Of a stretch of DNA of 64,000 bases, positions 1 to 12,754 are shown piece by piece. Under the pieces are notes generated by a model. It saw only the letters and a program-made list of their open reading frames with translations. It was not told the DNA's origin and did no database searches. This stretch comes from Euphorbia lathyris (Eukaryota; Streptophyta; Magnoliopsida; Malpighiales; Euphorbiaceae), in NCBI RefSeq assembly GCF_963576675.1, contig NC_088913.1:73655001-73719000 (forward strand), in the 5' to 3' direction. Every line of letters starts with the position of its first letter. The first letter of the stretch is position 1. Made by a program: the position numbers and the translations under genes.

Positions 1-63
1 AAGAAGAAGAGGAAGAAGAACAATGGAAGAAGAAGGAGAGAGGAGGAGAGAAGGAAGAAGAAG
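1..63. repeat. Purine-rich GAA-type low-complexity tract
   Basis: The window opens with an almost pure A/G stretch built from aag/gaa/gga units. It is low-complexity sequence. From about 64 to 360 I see no gene, only AT-rich sequence. Confidence 0.85.
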
Positions 64-360
64 GTCAACTCAAAAAAAGTCAAAAAGTTTTTTTCCCAAA
101 AATACCCCTGTGATTTAACAGATTTTCTGTCGTTTCCTTGATTTTGCTAACGGTGACAACCACGAGGTTGTGTTTGCAAAAAAAAAAAATACCACAGGTA
201 CCACATCGCAAATCGGCCAAATCACATAGTACGTTTTTGTAATTAACCCTTAAAACTATATATGAAAGGTATAAATCTTTTGTAAGTAAAAGTAATCTCA
301 AGTTTATTTGAAGTAGTTATAAAGTGTTCATACAAGCATGAAGTGAGACTATATTTTATA

Positions 361-2015
361 ATAAGTCAATAAACTTAAAATCGACCCAAGTCAAGTAATA
401 TGTTAAAGGGGTTGACATATTACTATTGAGACTTGCATGTAACAGTGTTTTCTGTCGAGACATAGATCTAATCTCACAAGCTTTAGATATGAAGATATCT
501 AGACAGTTATATGGATCCGGTGAATGAGTTCATTAGGATTGGGACCCGACTTGAGATAACAGTATGGATAGATTTATCTAAGTGTCAACTGTTCTTCTCA
601 TTGGTGTTAGTAGGTATAAGTAATCCTCAGACTCAAACAATCATTAATTAGTGATTCTGGATTATGGAGTGTGATGTTTTGATTTTTTGTGAGCACAATC
701 CACTACAGTGGAGGCCCTGGGGTGTGTGAGAGCAGGGTTGGGTATCGCATAAAGTAATTGCATGATAGTTAATGATAGATTGAGCATTCGTCACTCATGA
801 TAAATAGGAGATATATCCAAAGGGCCATTTGTGGTGAATTAACTGAAAACCTTGCAAGGTGATAGAGTTAAGAGTAGAAATGAAGATTTCACTTAACTTA
901 TCTTTCAGGGTTAATTCAACATGGATAAGTATAACAGACTATTCGTTATATGTAACATGACACGTTCCATGGTTATAAGAATTGTCTAAAGGATATAATT
1001 GATAAAGGATCGAATTATACTGGATCTAATACGGAAAGGTAACCGTCAGAATCAACCTGACTTCTTATCGCTCTAGGAGAATGTGACGATTCTGATAAAA
1101 ACAGTCTGCGCACTCATTCCGTTATGTGTTTAGTTAAATAGGTTTGGTGAAATTAATTTAAATAAACATATACGGCTAGTTGCGGTAAAAACCTAATGGG
1201 TCACATATAGAATTAAGACCGAAGGACAGAATGATAATTTTGAGAGAGAGGACATGTATGGGCCGAAATTTATATAAGGGATTATTAAGTTGAATTAATT
1301 GATTTATTTAGATAATTATAATTGGATTATATTTATGGTTATATCAATTAAAGGCAAATATTAATTGGACAGTATAATTTGATTATATCTCTAAATTATT
1401 ATCCTAACTTAAATCAAAGGATAATATTGATTGGATAATACAATTTTGATTATATCTCTGAATTGTTATTCTAACTTAATTGAAGTGCTTTAATGGGATT
1501 GGAGTTGTATTTATTTATTATATTTATTAAATAATAGTTATTTTAATAAATGCTTTATTTATTAGAAAAACCAATGGAATTGAAAATCTAATTAATTATA
1601 TCTAATGGGAATAAGAGTTAGAAAAATCAAACACTATAAATACATCCCTATGTTGTATATTTCGGTCATTCCATTCTTAGAGAAGAAAAGTTCTTCATGT
1701 CTCTCATTCGATAAATTACCTTTTCCATTCCATTCGTTTCTTAGTTTGTGTGGATACCATTAGAGGCAATCTACTCTTGGTTGCTATTTGGTTGATTATT
1801 AATTTTCGTTTTGGTTTCTTGATTGTGTTCGTGACTGTGTTCGTGATTGACGTGACATCCACGTGAGCACTTCATTAGCAATAGTAGATAGTTCGTCAAA
1901 CTAAAGGTATTTTGTTTAATCCCTCTTTATATGAAATAACGATTAACGGATCTTGGAAAAAAGGGAAATAGATAAAATAGATAAAATTTTATATTTCCGA
2001 TGTGCATAGGCTTGT
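361..2015. mobile_element. Possible LTR-retrotransposon non-coding remnant (about 1.6 kb)
   Basis: This stretch has no open frame of useful length on either strand. It is less AT-biased than its surroundings up to about 1250, then becomes AT-rich. Near 1630-1740 it contains a TATA-like segment (actataaatac) followed by a pyrimidine-rich leader, which is how the U3/R part of many plant LTRs looks. No second copy lies in the window, so it cannot be proved to be an LTR. It could equally be ordinary intergenic DNA. From 2016 to about 2780 I see only AT-rich non-coding sequence with T-rich runs. Confidence 0.25.
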
Positions 2016-2787
2016 CTATTTTCCTTCAGGACTGACGTCCAGCTCGCCGAGCTAGAGGTCAATTTTTCCAAAAATATTTTTTTATTTCTTTCTTTTTCTT
2101 TTAATTTTCTTTTATATAATTTTATTATTTACAACCTTAGTCTAAAAACTAAATATAACATAAATAAATAAAATTTATTTATTGGGCCAACAATTGCCTC
2201 CTTCTTTTGCGTATAAATTGACTAGGATTGAAATTTTGTACACAAAAAACTGTATTTAGGATTTTTAAACCATATTTCTTTTATATATATATTTCTTTTC
2301 TTTTTTTTCTTTTTTTTACCGACTTCTTTTTTCTTTTTCTTTTATCATAAGAGCCTCGTTTGAGCTCATGGAAAAAAAAAATTGTACCGACAAAAATGCC
2401 AACTTATTTTGGCCATAAATGGTCTAATGGGCTATGTTGTAAGTACAAAATCATGTTATAAGCTCATGTAAAGATGTTCAATAACATCTCTACAAGAGAG
2501 ATACGAGCTTCCATGTCAAGGATCTTATTTTCATGACTTTCTTTTCATATAATATAAAGTAATTGTAGACTAGAGTCTAAATAAATAAACAAGGTTAAGA
2601 ATTAGAAACCTCGCGACTTATTTGGATGGTAGGAAAACTGAAGTAGAATGATGACAAGTAGAATCATGGATTGCAAAATTGTTCTTCTATTCGAGTTAGC
2701 AAACTCCATAGTGATCATAAGTTCTGGAGAAACATGAGTTGTTAGAAGAATCGTTGGAGGTATTTCTAGGGTGGATTCTTGATTAAT

Positions 2788-4649
2788 CTATTGATCTTGT
2801 CTGCCCCCCAAACCATAGTTTTCTTCATCCTGGCTGACTTGCGAATTGCAGTCATAGAAAATATCTTCATTATTTTCCTGAGTTTCTGAAGCCGCTTCTT
2901 CTTTGATATCACAACTTTTCATAAAATCTTCCGATTTTAAAGACTTTGGGATATAAAGTACGAAGTCTAATGAATAATTCGTCAAAATCAGAAGTTCGAT
3001 ATGCTTTTGCGGTCTTTCAAAACACATCATCTATATTTTTAACGACCTTGAACCTACCTTTCACATTTTGTTTCGATTGAAATGCACAAGCTTCATGTAT
3101 CGCATTTAGAAAAACCAAATTCACTGCATGTCCAATGCTCTTGTATCTATCTGATATTATGGCTAGATATTCGACATCGCTGAAACATTCCTTCACTTTG
3201 GTCAAAAATCAAGTCCATGATTCGTTACTTTCCCTATATCCAATCGAAAATGCAAGTGGAAAACTATGATTGTTACCATCTTAACCAACAACAACGAACA
3301 ATATGCCAAGATATTTACCTTTTAAAAAGGTTCCATTAACATAAAGAACTGGACGTATATGTTTTTTAAACACTTTAATTGAAGCACCAAAAGCTAGGAA
3401 AAAGCATTTAAAGTGATCATCATCCTCAGTTTCAATATGTATCACCGTACCCCAGTTCTTAGCCTTCAATGTCGCACAGTAATCTGGTAACAACATATAT
3501 GACTCTTCAAGTGAACCACTTTGAGCTTCTAACGCCCAACTTCTTGCTCTCCAAGCTTGCATGTAAGAGATGTTAATTTTGTAATCATGTTGAAAATCTT
3601 TAGCAATGTTAATTGGTCGGTACACTCGATTCGATAGATCAAACGTATCTCTAAGTAGTGTGTCTGAAACTCGTTTTCCCACATGTCTATGATGTGGTAA
3701 TATTTGATCTCTTGGACAAGTGTGTCGATACATACCATCCATTCTTCGAAGCATGAACATTTCAGAACCCGATATCACAATACCTCTAGCTCGCCACTTA
3801 CATTTTTCAACATGTACATCGAACTTTAAACACAAATTTGTTAGATTTGTACACCTTCCATTAGTACATATTCAAGATTACATGTTTCACGAGTGCATCT
3901 TGTAGTTCTCCTTTGTTTGTGAACATATCGTGCACATTTAAATCGAAGGCATCTTTATCTGCAAGTTTTTTAATAGCCAACACGGGTGCCTCAGGGGCCG
4001 CTAGAATCCACCGCAATGGATCAATCATTCTTCCTTATCTTTCTGATTCATTCTCAGTCGATTTTGGGACATGATCAACTCTCGCCTCTGTTTTGATACC
4101 ACTAACTTCACTCCGCCATATACGTACTTCGTTTTGAACTTCTTCAACATCATAATCACTGGCACAATCATCACCGTGATACGCATCATAACCATCATCA
4201 CCATCATCACCATTCAAAATCTGATTTTTCGTTATATCATCTAATCCGGGGATATATTGAACATTTCCATGAGTGTCAACTTCGGATATGGAAACATAAC
4301 TTGATTGTAGAGGCACAACTTCTGGTCGTGTATTTTCTTCTTCGGGCCTACTCGTCTCCTTACGTTGTATGTCTATTCCTTCATCTTTTTTTCGCAGTAG
4401 AAAAGTAGCATATAGTGGAATCAAATTGGCCGGATTCATACATCGATAGTCTATGAAACACATAGCATCATTGTTATCTTCAATTGGTGCTACTCTTCCA
4501 AGAACTTTGTTTGGATCGTATGCCGACTGCATAGTCATATGTAGGTCAAATGAGGTTACATCAACACCTACCGAAGTGTAAAGTTTCTCTTTTAACTTTT
4601 TCAAATCGATGTTAGTTACAAAACGGAATAACTTCGATTGACCGCCCAC
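2788..4649 (-). pseudogene. Decayed Mutator-like (MULE/MuDR) transposase
   Basis: Three minus-strand open segments read as one broken MULE transposase. Segment 4649-4035 is the acidic N-terminal part that precedes the MuDR DNA-binding region. Segment 3835-3281 carries the MuDR-type domain and then the start of the MULE catalytic domain (VNGTFLKGKYLGILFVVVG, where family members have a DGTF-type motif with the first catalytic Asp; here it is Asn). Segment 3205-3017 carries the next conserved block (ISDRYKSIGHAV, second catalytic Asp). Between the last two, frame is kept but two stops interrupt it (around 3276-3278 and 3211-3213; the second looks like TGG to TGA). The region beyond the second Asp block is not recognisable. 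No TIRs were found. It is a dead element; the reading frame, not the boundaries, is what I trust. Confidence 0.8.
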
Positions 4650-5342
4650 GTATGTTATCTTATCTCAAACGGTTTTCCAATAATTGTGCCATGATAGCAT
4701 AGAGGGAACAGTTCCAGTTGACATACTTCTGCATTTAACAAAAAAACACACATAACAAACAAACGCGACAATATAGTAAACACTACTATGAATGCGACGA
4801 ACGCGACAACATTGAAAACACGTCATTGTTGTCGCGTTAGGTTCTAGTGAGGCAATGCGACAGATGCGACAAGTGTCGAAAATTGCAGATCTCGACTGCA
4901 TTATGGGATTTTCAACAACATGCAAAGTTTCAATGGATTATAAGGTTTCAAAATGCATGAAACAAAACTATTTTCATTTGAATTTGACATAACATCTTAT
5001 ATACATCATCTTACACATCTGATATTATATTGAAATTGAAATGTAGGTAAAACTCAACACAAGACTTACATGAATTTGAATTGGATTGTTGGATGAACAA
5101 AGCTTTAGCACTTGGATTGAATTGTCTCTTGATTGTTGTCTAAATTGTTGTTGAAAATGAAAAGAAAGAAATGAAGGAAATGAGTTGCTGCTCTCGATTG
5201 TTTCTACAGGAAATGAGAATAAGAAATGTGAGAGTATTTTTGTCCAAATCAAGTAAAAGTGTCTAGATTGGTAAGAAGTGAGTGAACTAATCTTAATATG
5301 TAAATGAGTTTTCAAATATGCAAGGATTTGTAACTAACCCCG

Positions 5343-5404
5343 TGTAGATTTTACTAAGAATTTAACCAACTTTAAAAGCGCATTCCCAACGTTAAAACTT
5401 CACG
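5343..5404. repeat. Direct repeat, copy 1 (pair at 6830-6888)
   Basis: A segment of about 60 bp containing aatttaacc, actttaaaagcg and attcccaacgtt recurs with a few substitutions at 6830-6888, in the same orientation and 1.49 kb away. The DNA between the copies is MITE-like and AT-rich. The second copy lies about 600 bp before the carrier gene start codon, so part of that gene's upstream region may have been duplicated. Confidence 0.8.
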
Positions 5405-5594
5405 GATATTTGACTAGTTTCAGTTAAATTTTTAGTAATATCTTTAATAATTTCGTTAAATTTTCACGAATTGAATTTCTGTTAAGAAGGCAAAGATTTA
5501 ATTAACTTTAATAGAGTAAAGGGAAAATATTAATATCAAAAGAAGACAGAGACTAAATTATCATTTTGGATAAGTTAAAGGACTAATAGTTCAT

Positions 5595-6580
5595 AGGGCG
5601 TTTGGTTCGCGCAGGAGTAAGAGAATATAATCAAGAAAGGAAAACAAAGAGAAAAGAATGGAATGACTATGAATTCTCTTATCTGTTTGTTTCTGTTCCA
5701 CAAAGGGAATGATATACCACTTATTCCCTTTATGATTGTTTGGTTCAAATGAGGTAATAAATCAGGGTTGTATTTTTAACAATAATTTTTATACATACAT
5801 GTGTCTCTATTAATAAAATATAATTAAAATCAATTAATTTAACCATTAAAATCAAAAGATGATAAAATAAAGGAAATTAAAATAAAAATAATCAAAGAAA
5901 ATAATTATTTTAAAAAGAAAATAATTATTTTAAAATAATTAAAAATAAATAATAAAACTAAATAATATAATAAAAGAAAAAAATTGGTCAAAATTATTTT
6001 TCAGGATAAAAAAGTAAAAATAAATACGTACAATAATCAAAAGTGAAATTAATTTAGGGATAAAAAACATAAATAAATAAGTATAAGGACTAAAACAAAA
6101 ATAAATAAAAAAGTAAAATTTAGTTAAAAATATTTTTCGAGGAAAAAATAAAAAATATATAAGTACAATGATCAAATGTGAAATTAACTCAAAAATAAAA
6201 AAATAAAAAAAATATATGGATCAAAATAAAAAAATAAAAAATAAAATAGAGAGTAAGGTAGTATAATTTTATTATACTATAACATGGAGTTTGTTATGTA
6301 TGTAGGATAGGGATAAAGATAAAATAAGACATTTTACTATTTTGATCTTATTTAAACTACATAACATTAATTTGAGGGATAAGATGGACTTTTCCATCCT
6401 ATTAAAATCACAAGAGCTTATCCACCTCCTTATACCAACCCCTCTTGGGCATAGATTTGAGGGATAAGAGGTTTATCTCTCATCTGTCTCACTCTCTTAT
6501 ATCTCAAACAAACACAGGATAACTAATCTTGTATTTTTTATCCTTATCCCACCTCTTATATCTCTTCTAACAAAAACCCC
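5595..6580. mobile_element. AT-rich MITE-like region with GTTTGG-type ends
   Basis: The region starts with gggcgtttggttc and ends with caaaaaccccgt, resembling the G-rich/C-rich termini of plant hAT and PIF/Harbinger MITEs. Internally it repeats gtttggttc- and caaacaaac-type motifs (5740s, 6500s), so it may hold nested copies. The 5880-6260 core is almost purely A/T. I could not read a target site duplication, so borders and class are tentative. Confidence 0.35.
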
Positions 6581-6829
6581 GTAAAAAGTGTAAAAGTTTG
6601 AAATTAATAAGAGAAGTGAATAGAATAGAACACCTTAATGGGGTTGAAAAATGAGACGAGAGGTGTTAAGGTAAACTAAAAATAATAAATAAAATAATTA
6701 AATTAATAAAATAAATACTAACAAAATGAGTGAAACATGTAATTTTTTTTTTTTTTGAAACCTCTAAAACAAACACCCCTAAATCCCTAATATTTCAAAA
6801 ATAAAGAGTAGACGTGTAAATCTAGAACT

Positions 6830-6888
6830 GGATTTTAGGAATTTAACCGACTTTAAAAGCGTATTCCCAACGTTACAACTTCACAGCT
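6830..6888. repeat. Direct repeat, copy 2 (pair at 5343-5404)
   Basis: Second copy of the ~60-bp segment, differing by small substitutions (for example gcgtattccc here against gcgcattccc). From here to 7479 the sequence is the upstream region and 5' leader of the carrier gene. No confident core promoter was identified beyond AT-rich TATA-like runs near 7264-7295. Confidence 0.8.
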
Positions 6889-7479
6889 GTCAATCACAAC
6901 CCTCCGTCATGGGAAATTCCACTTGCACAGAATATTCCAAGCCGAATTTTCACATATTCTACCGTCCAAACACTCCCGTATCTTTCCCTCTACTGAAGTA
7001 CGAAACAAAGCGTCAATCTCAGCCGTCAATATAGCTTACTCGTAGGTCAAACTCTACAAGTACAAAATTATAATCTTAAGTATCACTAATCAACGGCGGA
7101 CGCTTCTTTGATTTAAGGTGACTAAACCGCCGCGTCGTACAGCTTCTCAGGAAGGTATTACCAACTCAAAACGACAGAATCTATTGGGTGCCGTGGTTAA
7201 CATAAAAACGACGTAGTTTCGTGCTTTTGTAGGTTGCTCTTGCTCTTTGCTTTCTCAATAAGCAGATATATAATTTAATATAATATAATATTCATAGATA
7301 ATAAAATTGAAAAATCGAAAAGCAAGCAAGAAGGAGAACGGAAGAATTGGAAGAACCATGTTTGTGGGGTTTTCTTATTCCTTTCTTTAGCGGATTAAAG
7401 TCGGTGTTTTTTGAAATTTCAAGCTTCAATTTTGAAGCTCTGTTTCTGAAGGGGATATTAGATTTACAGGGAGAGGAAG

Positions 7480-10400
7480 ATGCAGACAGGAGCAAGAGTG
7501 GGAGTGGTTGTAGAAGGAGGGCCAAGGACTCTTAATTCGCAGCAAAATCAGAAAAAGCCATTGCAGCATCAACAGCAATCGCAGATCGGAACGGTTCCCC
7601 AGCTCATGGCAGGTGGAATGGCCGGTGCTCTTAGCAAAACTTGTACTGCACCCTTAGCTCGGTTAACTATACTCTTTCAGGTTTTTATTCAATTCCAAAT
7701 CCTTTATTTGATGGCTTGTATAATTTCTATACCTATTCTTCTCCATGCTCATGTTATTGTATTTGGGTGTGCTTATTTGGTTTTTAGGTTCTTACTTAAT
7801 TTCCGAATAATTTAGCAGTTGGGATTTTCGTTTTTCTAATTGTACATTCTAGTTATACCAGCGTCTTAACGATTGTAAAGTTGCAATTTTTAGAGCCGTT
7901 TGCTGTGTAGAAAGCGTTTGCCTATCTTCTCTTCTTCCCCATTGACACTATGAGCTTACAAGAACACCAAAAGCAAAAGGAGCTTATGGGAATGAAACAA
8001 ACACGGAGTGGGAGGATGTGCTCTAAAATAAGAATTCTTCTCCGAAGCATGCCTTGCCATGTTGCACGCAGGAAGTTAAGAGAAGGAACTCACACAAAAC
8101 ATTAGCAGTATGTGGAGAGTGGTGTTAATGATTGGACTGGGAATTGGATTCTTATTTGGAATATTGACATAAAATTATTAGCTATTAGTTTGTCACAACT
8201 TCTTCTTCTTTGTGGTGGAAAACATTTGTGTATGGTTGTTATAATAGAGGCTATAGTTCGAATTTATAGGAACTTGCAATAGCTAGGATTAGAGGTTTTA
8301 TGGAATGAATGGGAGCACTTTGTTTATCACAGGCTAGATTCAACATCTGGATGAAAAAATTATCAGCTGCCAACTTGAACTTCAAAATTACATGAATACT
8401 CAAAAGGAATCGTGCTGATGGAAAATAGTGATCTTTCTTGAATCTGAATCACTTAGATTTTGTCCCAACCCCTGCCACGTGGATCTTATGGTGACAGTTT
8501 TATGGTATTGATGAAGTCTGATAGAGTTTTTACTCTGGCGATTTGTCTTAAAGATTTGGGTGTTACATTCCTCTCCTGCGAGAGCATTATTCGGTTATTC
8601 TAATGCTTATCTTGATTTTTTTTTCAATCAACTTTTTCTCATTCCTTTTGTATTCATTCTCTACATGTGGGAGAGTGTATTATTTTCAGTTTGTCGCGTG
8701 TTCGTGGAATAAGAAGGCACTTCAATCAAATGTGACTTCTTCAGTTGATGTGTTGTGCTTACATTTCTAGTTTTGTCGCTCCATTATGTATGAGCTAATT
8801 CCTTAACTGTAGTTCTAATGCTTATCTTCATTTTTGTGGCATGTTCGTGGAATAAGAAAGTACTTCAATCAAATGTAGCTTCTTCAGCTGATATGTTGTA
8901 TTTACATTTCTAGTTTTGTTGATTCCATTATGTATGAGCTAATTCCTTAAATGTAGTTCTGAGAGAATTTAGCATGGACAAGTTGAAAACTTTTGTAGTT
9001 CTCCCTTATTTTCTTCGTCAATTTTGGTAAGTTACAAATTTAGGTTGCCATTCCAGCATAAGCTAAAGCACGTTTTTTCCATCAAACCCTCTGTATATGT
9101 TCATATGAGTTGAATTGTGAGACACTCATATTTATTATTAACTCCTCTTTTACATGATATTGCCTTTGTAGGTGCAAGGAATGCATTCTGATGTTGCCAC
9201 ATTGAGAAAGGCCAGCATCTGGCATGAAGCTTCCCGAATATTTAGAGAAGAAGGATTTAGAGCTTTCTGGAAGGGGAATCTTGTGACGATTGCTCATCGG
9301 CTTCCGTATTCATCTGTTAACTTTTATGCATATGAGCACTACAAAAAGGTATCATAAAAACTGTACCAATGACTATTTGTTGTATGGTTCACATATATCA
9401 ATAGTTGAAAACCTAAGGTCTACTACCCCTTTGTAGATTAAAATTGTGATGTGTATTTTCTTTCAGTATCTATACATGATGCCTGGACTGGAAAGGCATA
9501 GAGCAAATGTGGGTGGGGACGCCTTCGTCCATTTTGTAGGTGGGGGTTTGGCTGGAGTAACAGCAGCATCTGTTACGTATCCACTGGATCTAGTAAGGAC
9601 GCGCCTTGCAGCTCAGGTGATTTCTCTAGTTTTAATTGTGACCACTTGTTGGGTTGTATTTCTTCATTTAGGTGATCTGTAGATTTATTTGGACTTGTAA
9701 TGGTCAAAGCTCATCAAACATATTGCTTGATTGCACACAATCATTTTCTTTAAATATATGTTTGTTTGAAGTAATTTTTCAATGAATTATAAAATATCTA
9801 AAAAGAAAATCGTTATGAATTTTGATCATTCAAGCGACAATCTTCAAATTATCTGGCATGCACTAATAATAGCTATTATGGAGTTGTCTTTGTTGCTTAT
9901 TTTGCATTTTCAGCCAACTGATATTTTCACAATTGAAAAACAGGATATAATGGAGTCCCTATATGTCTTGCATATGATAGGAATTTTCATATTGCAAGAG
10001 ATTTTCATTCATATGTTTGCACCTCCTAGGTAATTTTGAATAAAATATTTATATTGGGCACCAGAAGAGGATTATTTTTTGCTTATGTCCTGTTTTTATA
10101 CTACAGAATTAGTAGCTTTAAGTTTACTCATCTGTAGCATAGCGGTGCATTAGCTCTCTATGGGGTTCTTTTGCTTCATCAGGGGGACTCTGTTATATTG
10201 ATGCCTTCATAATATGTTTTGTCTTTCTTTTAAGTTGCCGTTTCTCAGATCGCAACTTAAAATGGCTAAGAAAAAGTGAAAAAAAAGGTTCATCATATAA
10301 GCTGCTTAGCTGCTTGTAGTTATCGCTAACAACCAGTAATTTCTTGGTTTCTTTTGATTCCTTATTAACACATACGTTTTCCAACTCTACAGACAAATGT

Positions 10401-12754
10401 GATATATTATAGAGGTATTGGGCATACACTACGAACAATTTGCAGAGATGAGGGTGTTATGGGCCTGTACAAGGGTCTTGGAGCTACACTCTTGGTAAAC
10501 GTCTGGTTATTCTATGACATTTATGCTGAATTTCCATCTTTAAACATGGTCTGACTCTGTTTACATGCTAATATTTAGGGTGTGGGCCCCAACATAGCTA
10601 TCAGCTTTACAGTATACGAGACTTTACGATCTTCATGGCAATCACACAGGTAATCATCCAACTAGTTGTTTAGCATTATTATTTCCATAAACCTCATTTA
10701 CTATTCCCTAAACCATACATTCAGTTGTAACCTATGAATTGTCCAGTGTGCACTTCACCAAAATTTACGCTAACCTTCTCATAATACTATCTGAACCCCA
10801 GTTTCAGTTTTATTCTATTAATTGACTGTTTTACTTCAGGCCTGGTGATCATACTGTTGCTGTGAGTTTGGCTTGTGGCAGTCTGTCAGGCATTGCATCC
10901 TCTACAGGTGAGTAATCTGAAACATGATAATTATGAGCATTTTCTGGCATATTTTGAGTTACCTCTCTTGTAATGTGAAATGGTGTGGTATATGATCTTT
11001 TTAAGTTGAAACCTGGTATTTATCCGTTAAATGCATGTTCACATGTTGATTCTGCACAGTAACTGCACATACTTGTTCGGTAGTTGCTTTTTTGGTGGCA
11101 TGTTTCTCTTAAAAAGTCCTTTACATATGCTGTCTGCTCCAATCCTACTATAAGTAGGGAAGAGGAGGTGTTTAGACTACAACAGTTGTTCATACAGAAC
11201 TTTTCCGACTGAATTGAGCTAGTAAAAATTTGAATTAGCCGATATTAGTTATTCATGAAGCTTTGGTTAAATTACTTGACTTTTATGTAATCAAAGTTTT
11301 TTTTTTTTTTTGGTGAAAAATGTAATCAAAGTAGTTAATCGTTGCAGCTGTTCACTATGCTTTTGATGCAGAGAAGCAGGGTGTGGTGCCAGCTCTGCAT
11401 TAATTTCTAACCAAGACTGACCCATAGAGCCAGAGACCTGAATGGAGTTGTTATATATCTTGCATTTGAGATTTTATCAAGGAAGTTGAGGAGAAAACAT
11501 TCATCTAACTTCACTTGTTTTTAATGGATAAAGGGTCAATGTGGCCCTTCAGCATCGCTCGCAGAGTCAATTTGCCCCAAAATGAAGTTTGTCAATTTGA
11601 TCCTTCAACTTGGCCTCTTTTTTTTTTTATCAAATTAGCCCCAAGACGATAGGTGTCAGCATCAGAAATTGACATGTTTCGGAACAACAATAAATCATAT
11701 CTCAACATTTTATGTTCGGATTAATTTGATAAAAAATGCCAAGTTGTGGCTTAAATTGGCACAAAATGATACCCATTTTTCATTTTAGGGAAAATGGATC
11801 CTGAGAGCCAAGTTGTGGGGCCAATTTGACCCTTTATCCTAGGAATATTACTTGCATTAACATCATTCTCCAACATGTCCTGTATAACTTGTCTCCCCAA
11901 CCATTGCAGTTGATTCTCGCAAGTGAAATTGGTACTGTTTTCTCAGTTATCAATTGTGAGAGGTGGCCTCTTTGAGGTATGCTTCTCACTTCGGTTTCCT
12001 TTGTCAATTGCAGTATGGATATTGGATTCCTTCACGCTTGTGATGCAGTTGTCGTACGAATTAATCATAAGTCGGTACCGACTTTGTATTTTAAAATAAA
12101 GAGTTTATCCAAATGCAGACAAAAAGAGCTAATAATAGACTACGGTATACAAACTAGTTTTTGTTCATTTATTATCTTTCAATACTAAAGCATAAGAAGA
12201 ACTTCCTGGAAGCTGCTCTAAGTCCAAAATCTCTTGGTGAGCTGGAACTCGGTATGTTCCATTTATAGCTTCTTTGAGATCATGCATTCTTATTTATTTT
12301 TCCGGTGGCATTCTTACTTGCATTGTTTGAAAAATTCATGATATACTGTTTTTGCATTGCTTGCTTCAATAAAATGTGTACCTGAAATTTGTCAGGGGGA
12401 CGAGAACATAAGAAAGAAGTTTAGACCTAAGTACATGTAATTTTTTTAAGAATCTAGTGAAAGTAGTCATCCCAGAATGAACTGTATTAATGACGTTACA
12501 TGTGACATGCAGCAACATTCCCTCTTGATCTTGTGAGGCGACGGAAGCAATTGGAAGGAGCAGGTGGGCGAGCCCGTGTGTACACAACAGGTCTTTGTGG
12601 TACATTTAAACATATAGTCCAGACCGAGGGCTTTCGAGGTTTGTATAGGGGCATAATGCCAGAGTACTACAAAGTCGTGCCTGGAGTTGGCATATGTTTT
12701 ATGACCTACGAGATGCTGAAATTGGTTTTAGCAGATGTGACTGCCAAATTATAG
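7480..12754 (+). CDS. Mitochondrial carrier family (SLC25-type) protein, 7 exons, 336 aa
   Basis: Exons: 7480-7680, 9172-9348, 9467-9616, 10393-10494, 10579-10649, 10840-10907, 12513-12754. All introns are GT-AG and the frame is continuous for 1011 nt. The protein has the three-fold carrier repeat. Signature motifs are PLARLTILFQ (residues 58-67; the usual acidic residue after Pro-x is Ala), YPLDLVRTR (164-172) and FPLDLVRRR (259-267). Each repeat is followed by an EGF/DEG-type loop (REEGFRAFWKGN, RDEGVMGLYKG, QTEGFRGLYRG). The N-terminus is Gln-rich (residues 21-35). Such proteins exchange metabolites or cofactors across the inner mitochondrial membrane. The repeat pattern suggests the nucleotide/CoA-type branch, but the substrate cannot be named from sequence alone. 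Intron 6 (1.6 kb) carries a MITE. The start is the first ATG of the family-like frame. Shorter frames in other phases are shadows. Confidence 0.93.
11526..11839. mobile_element. MITE with terminal inverted repeats in carrier intron 6
   Basis: The left end, ggataaagggtcaa, is matched by the inverted right end, ttgaccctttatcc. Further internal similarity between the arms (tggccc...ggccaa) gives a ~314-bp foldback. It is wholly intronic. I could not read a clear target duplication, so the superfamily is open. Confidence 0.75.

Noticed and set aside
4665..4925. Cys-rich 86-codon minus frame upstream of the MULE transposase
   Set aside because: Cysteines follow no zinc-finger spacing and the DNA is repetitive (gcgac-type words); likely non-coding.
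9782..10033. 83-codon plus-strand frame within carrier intron 3
   Set aside because: Lies between well-defined exons with consistent phases, AT-rich, no family likeness.
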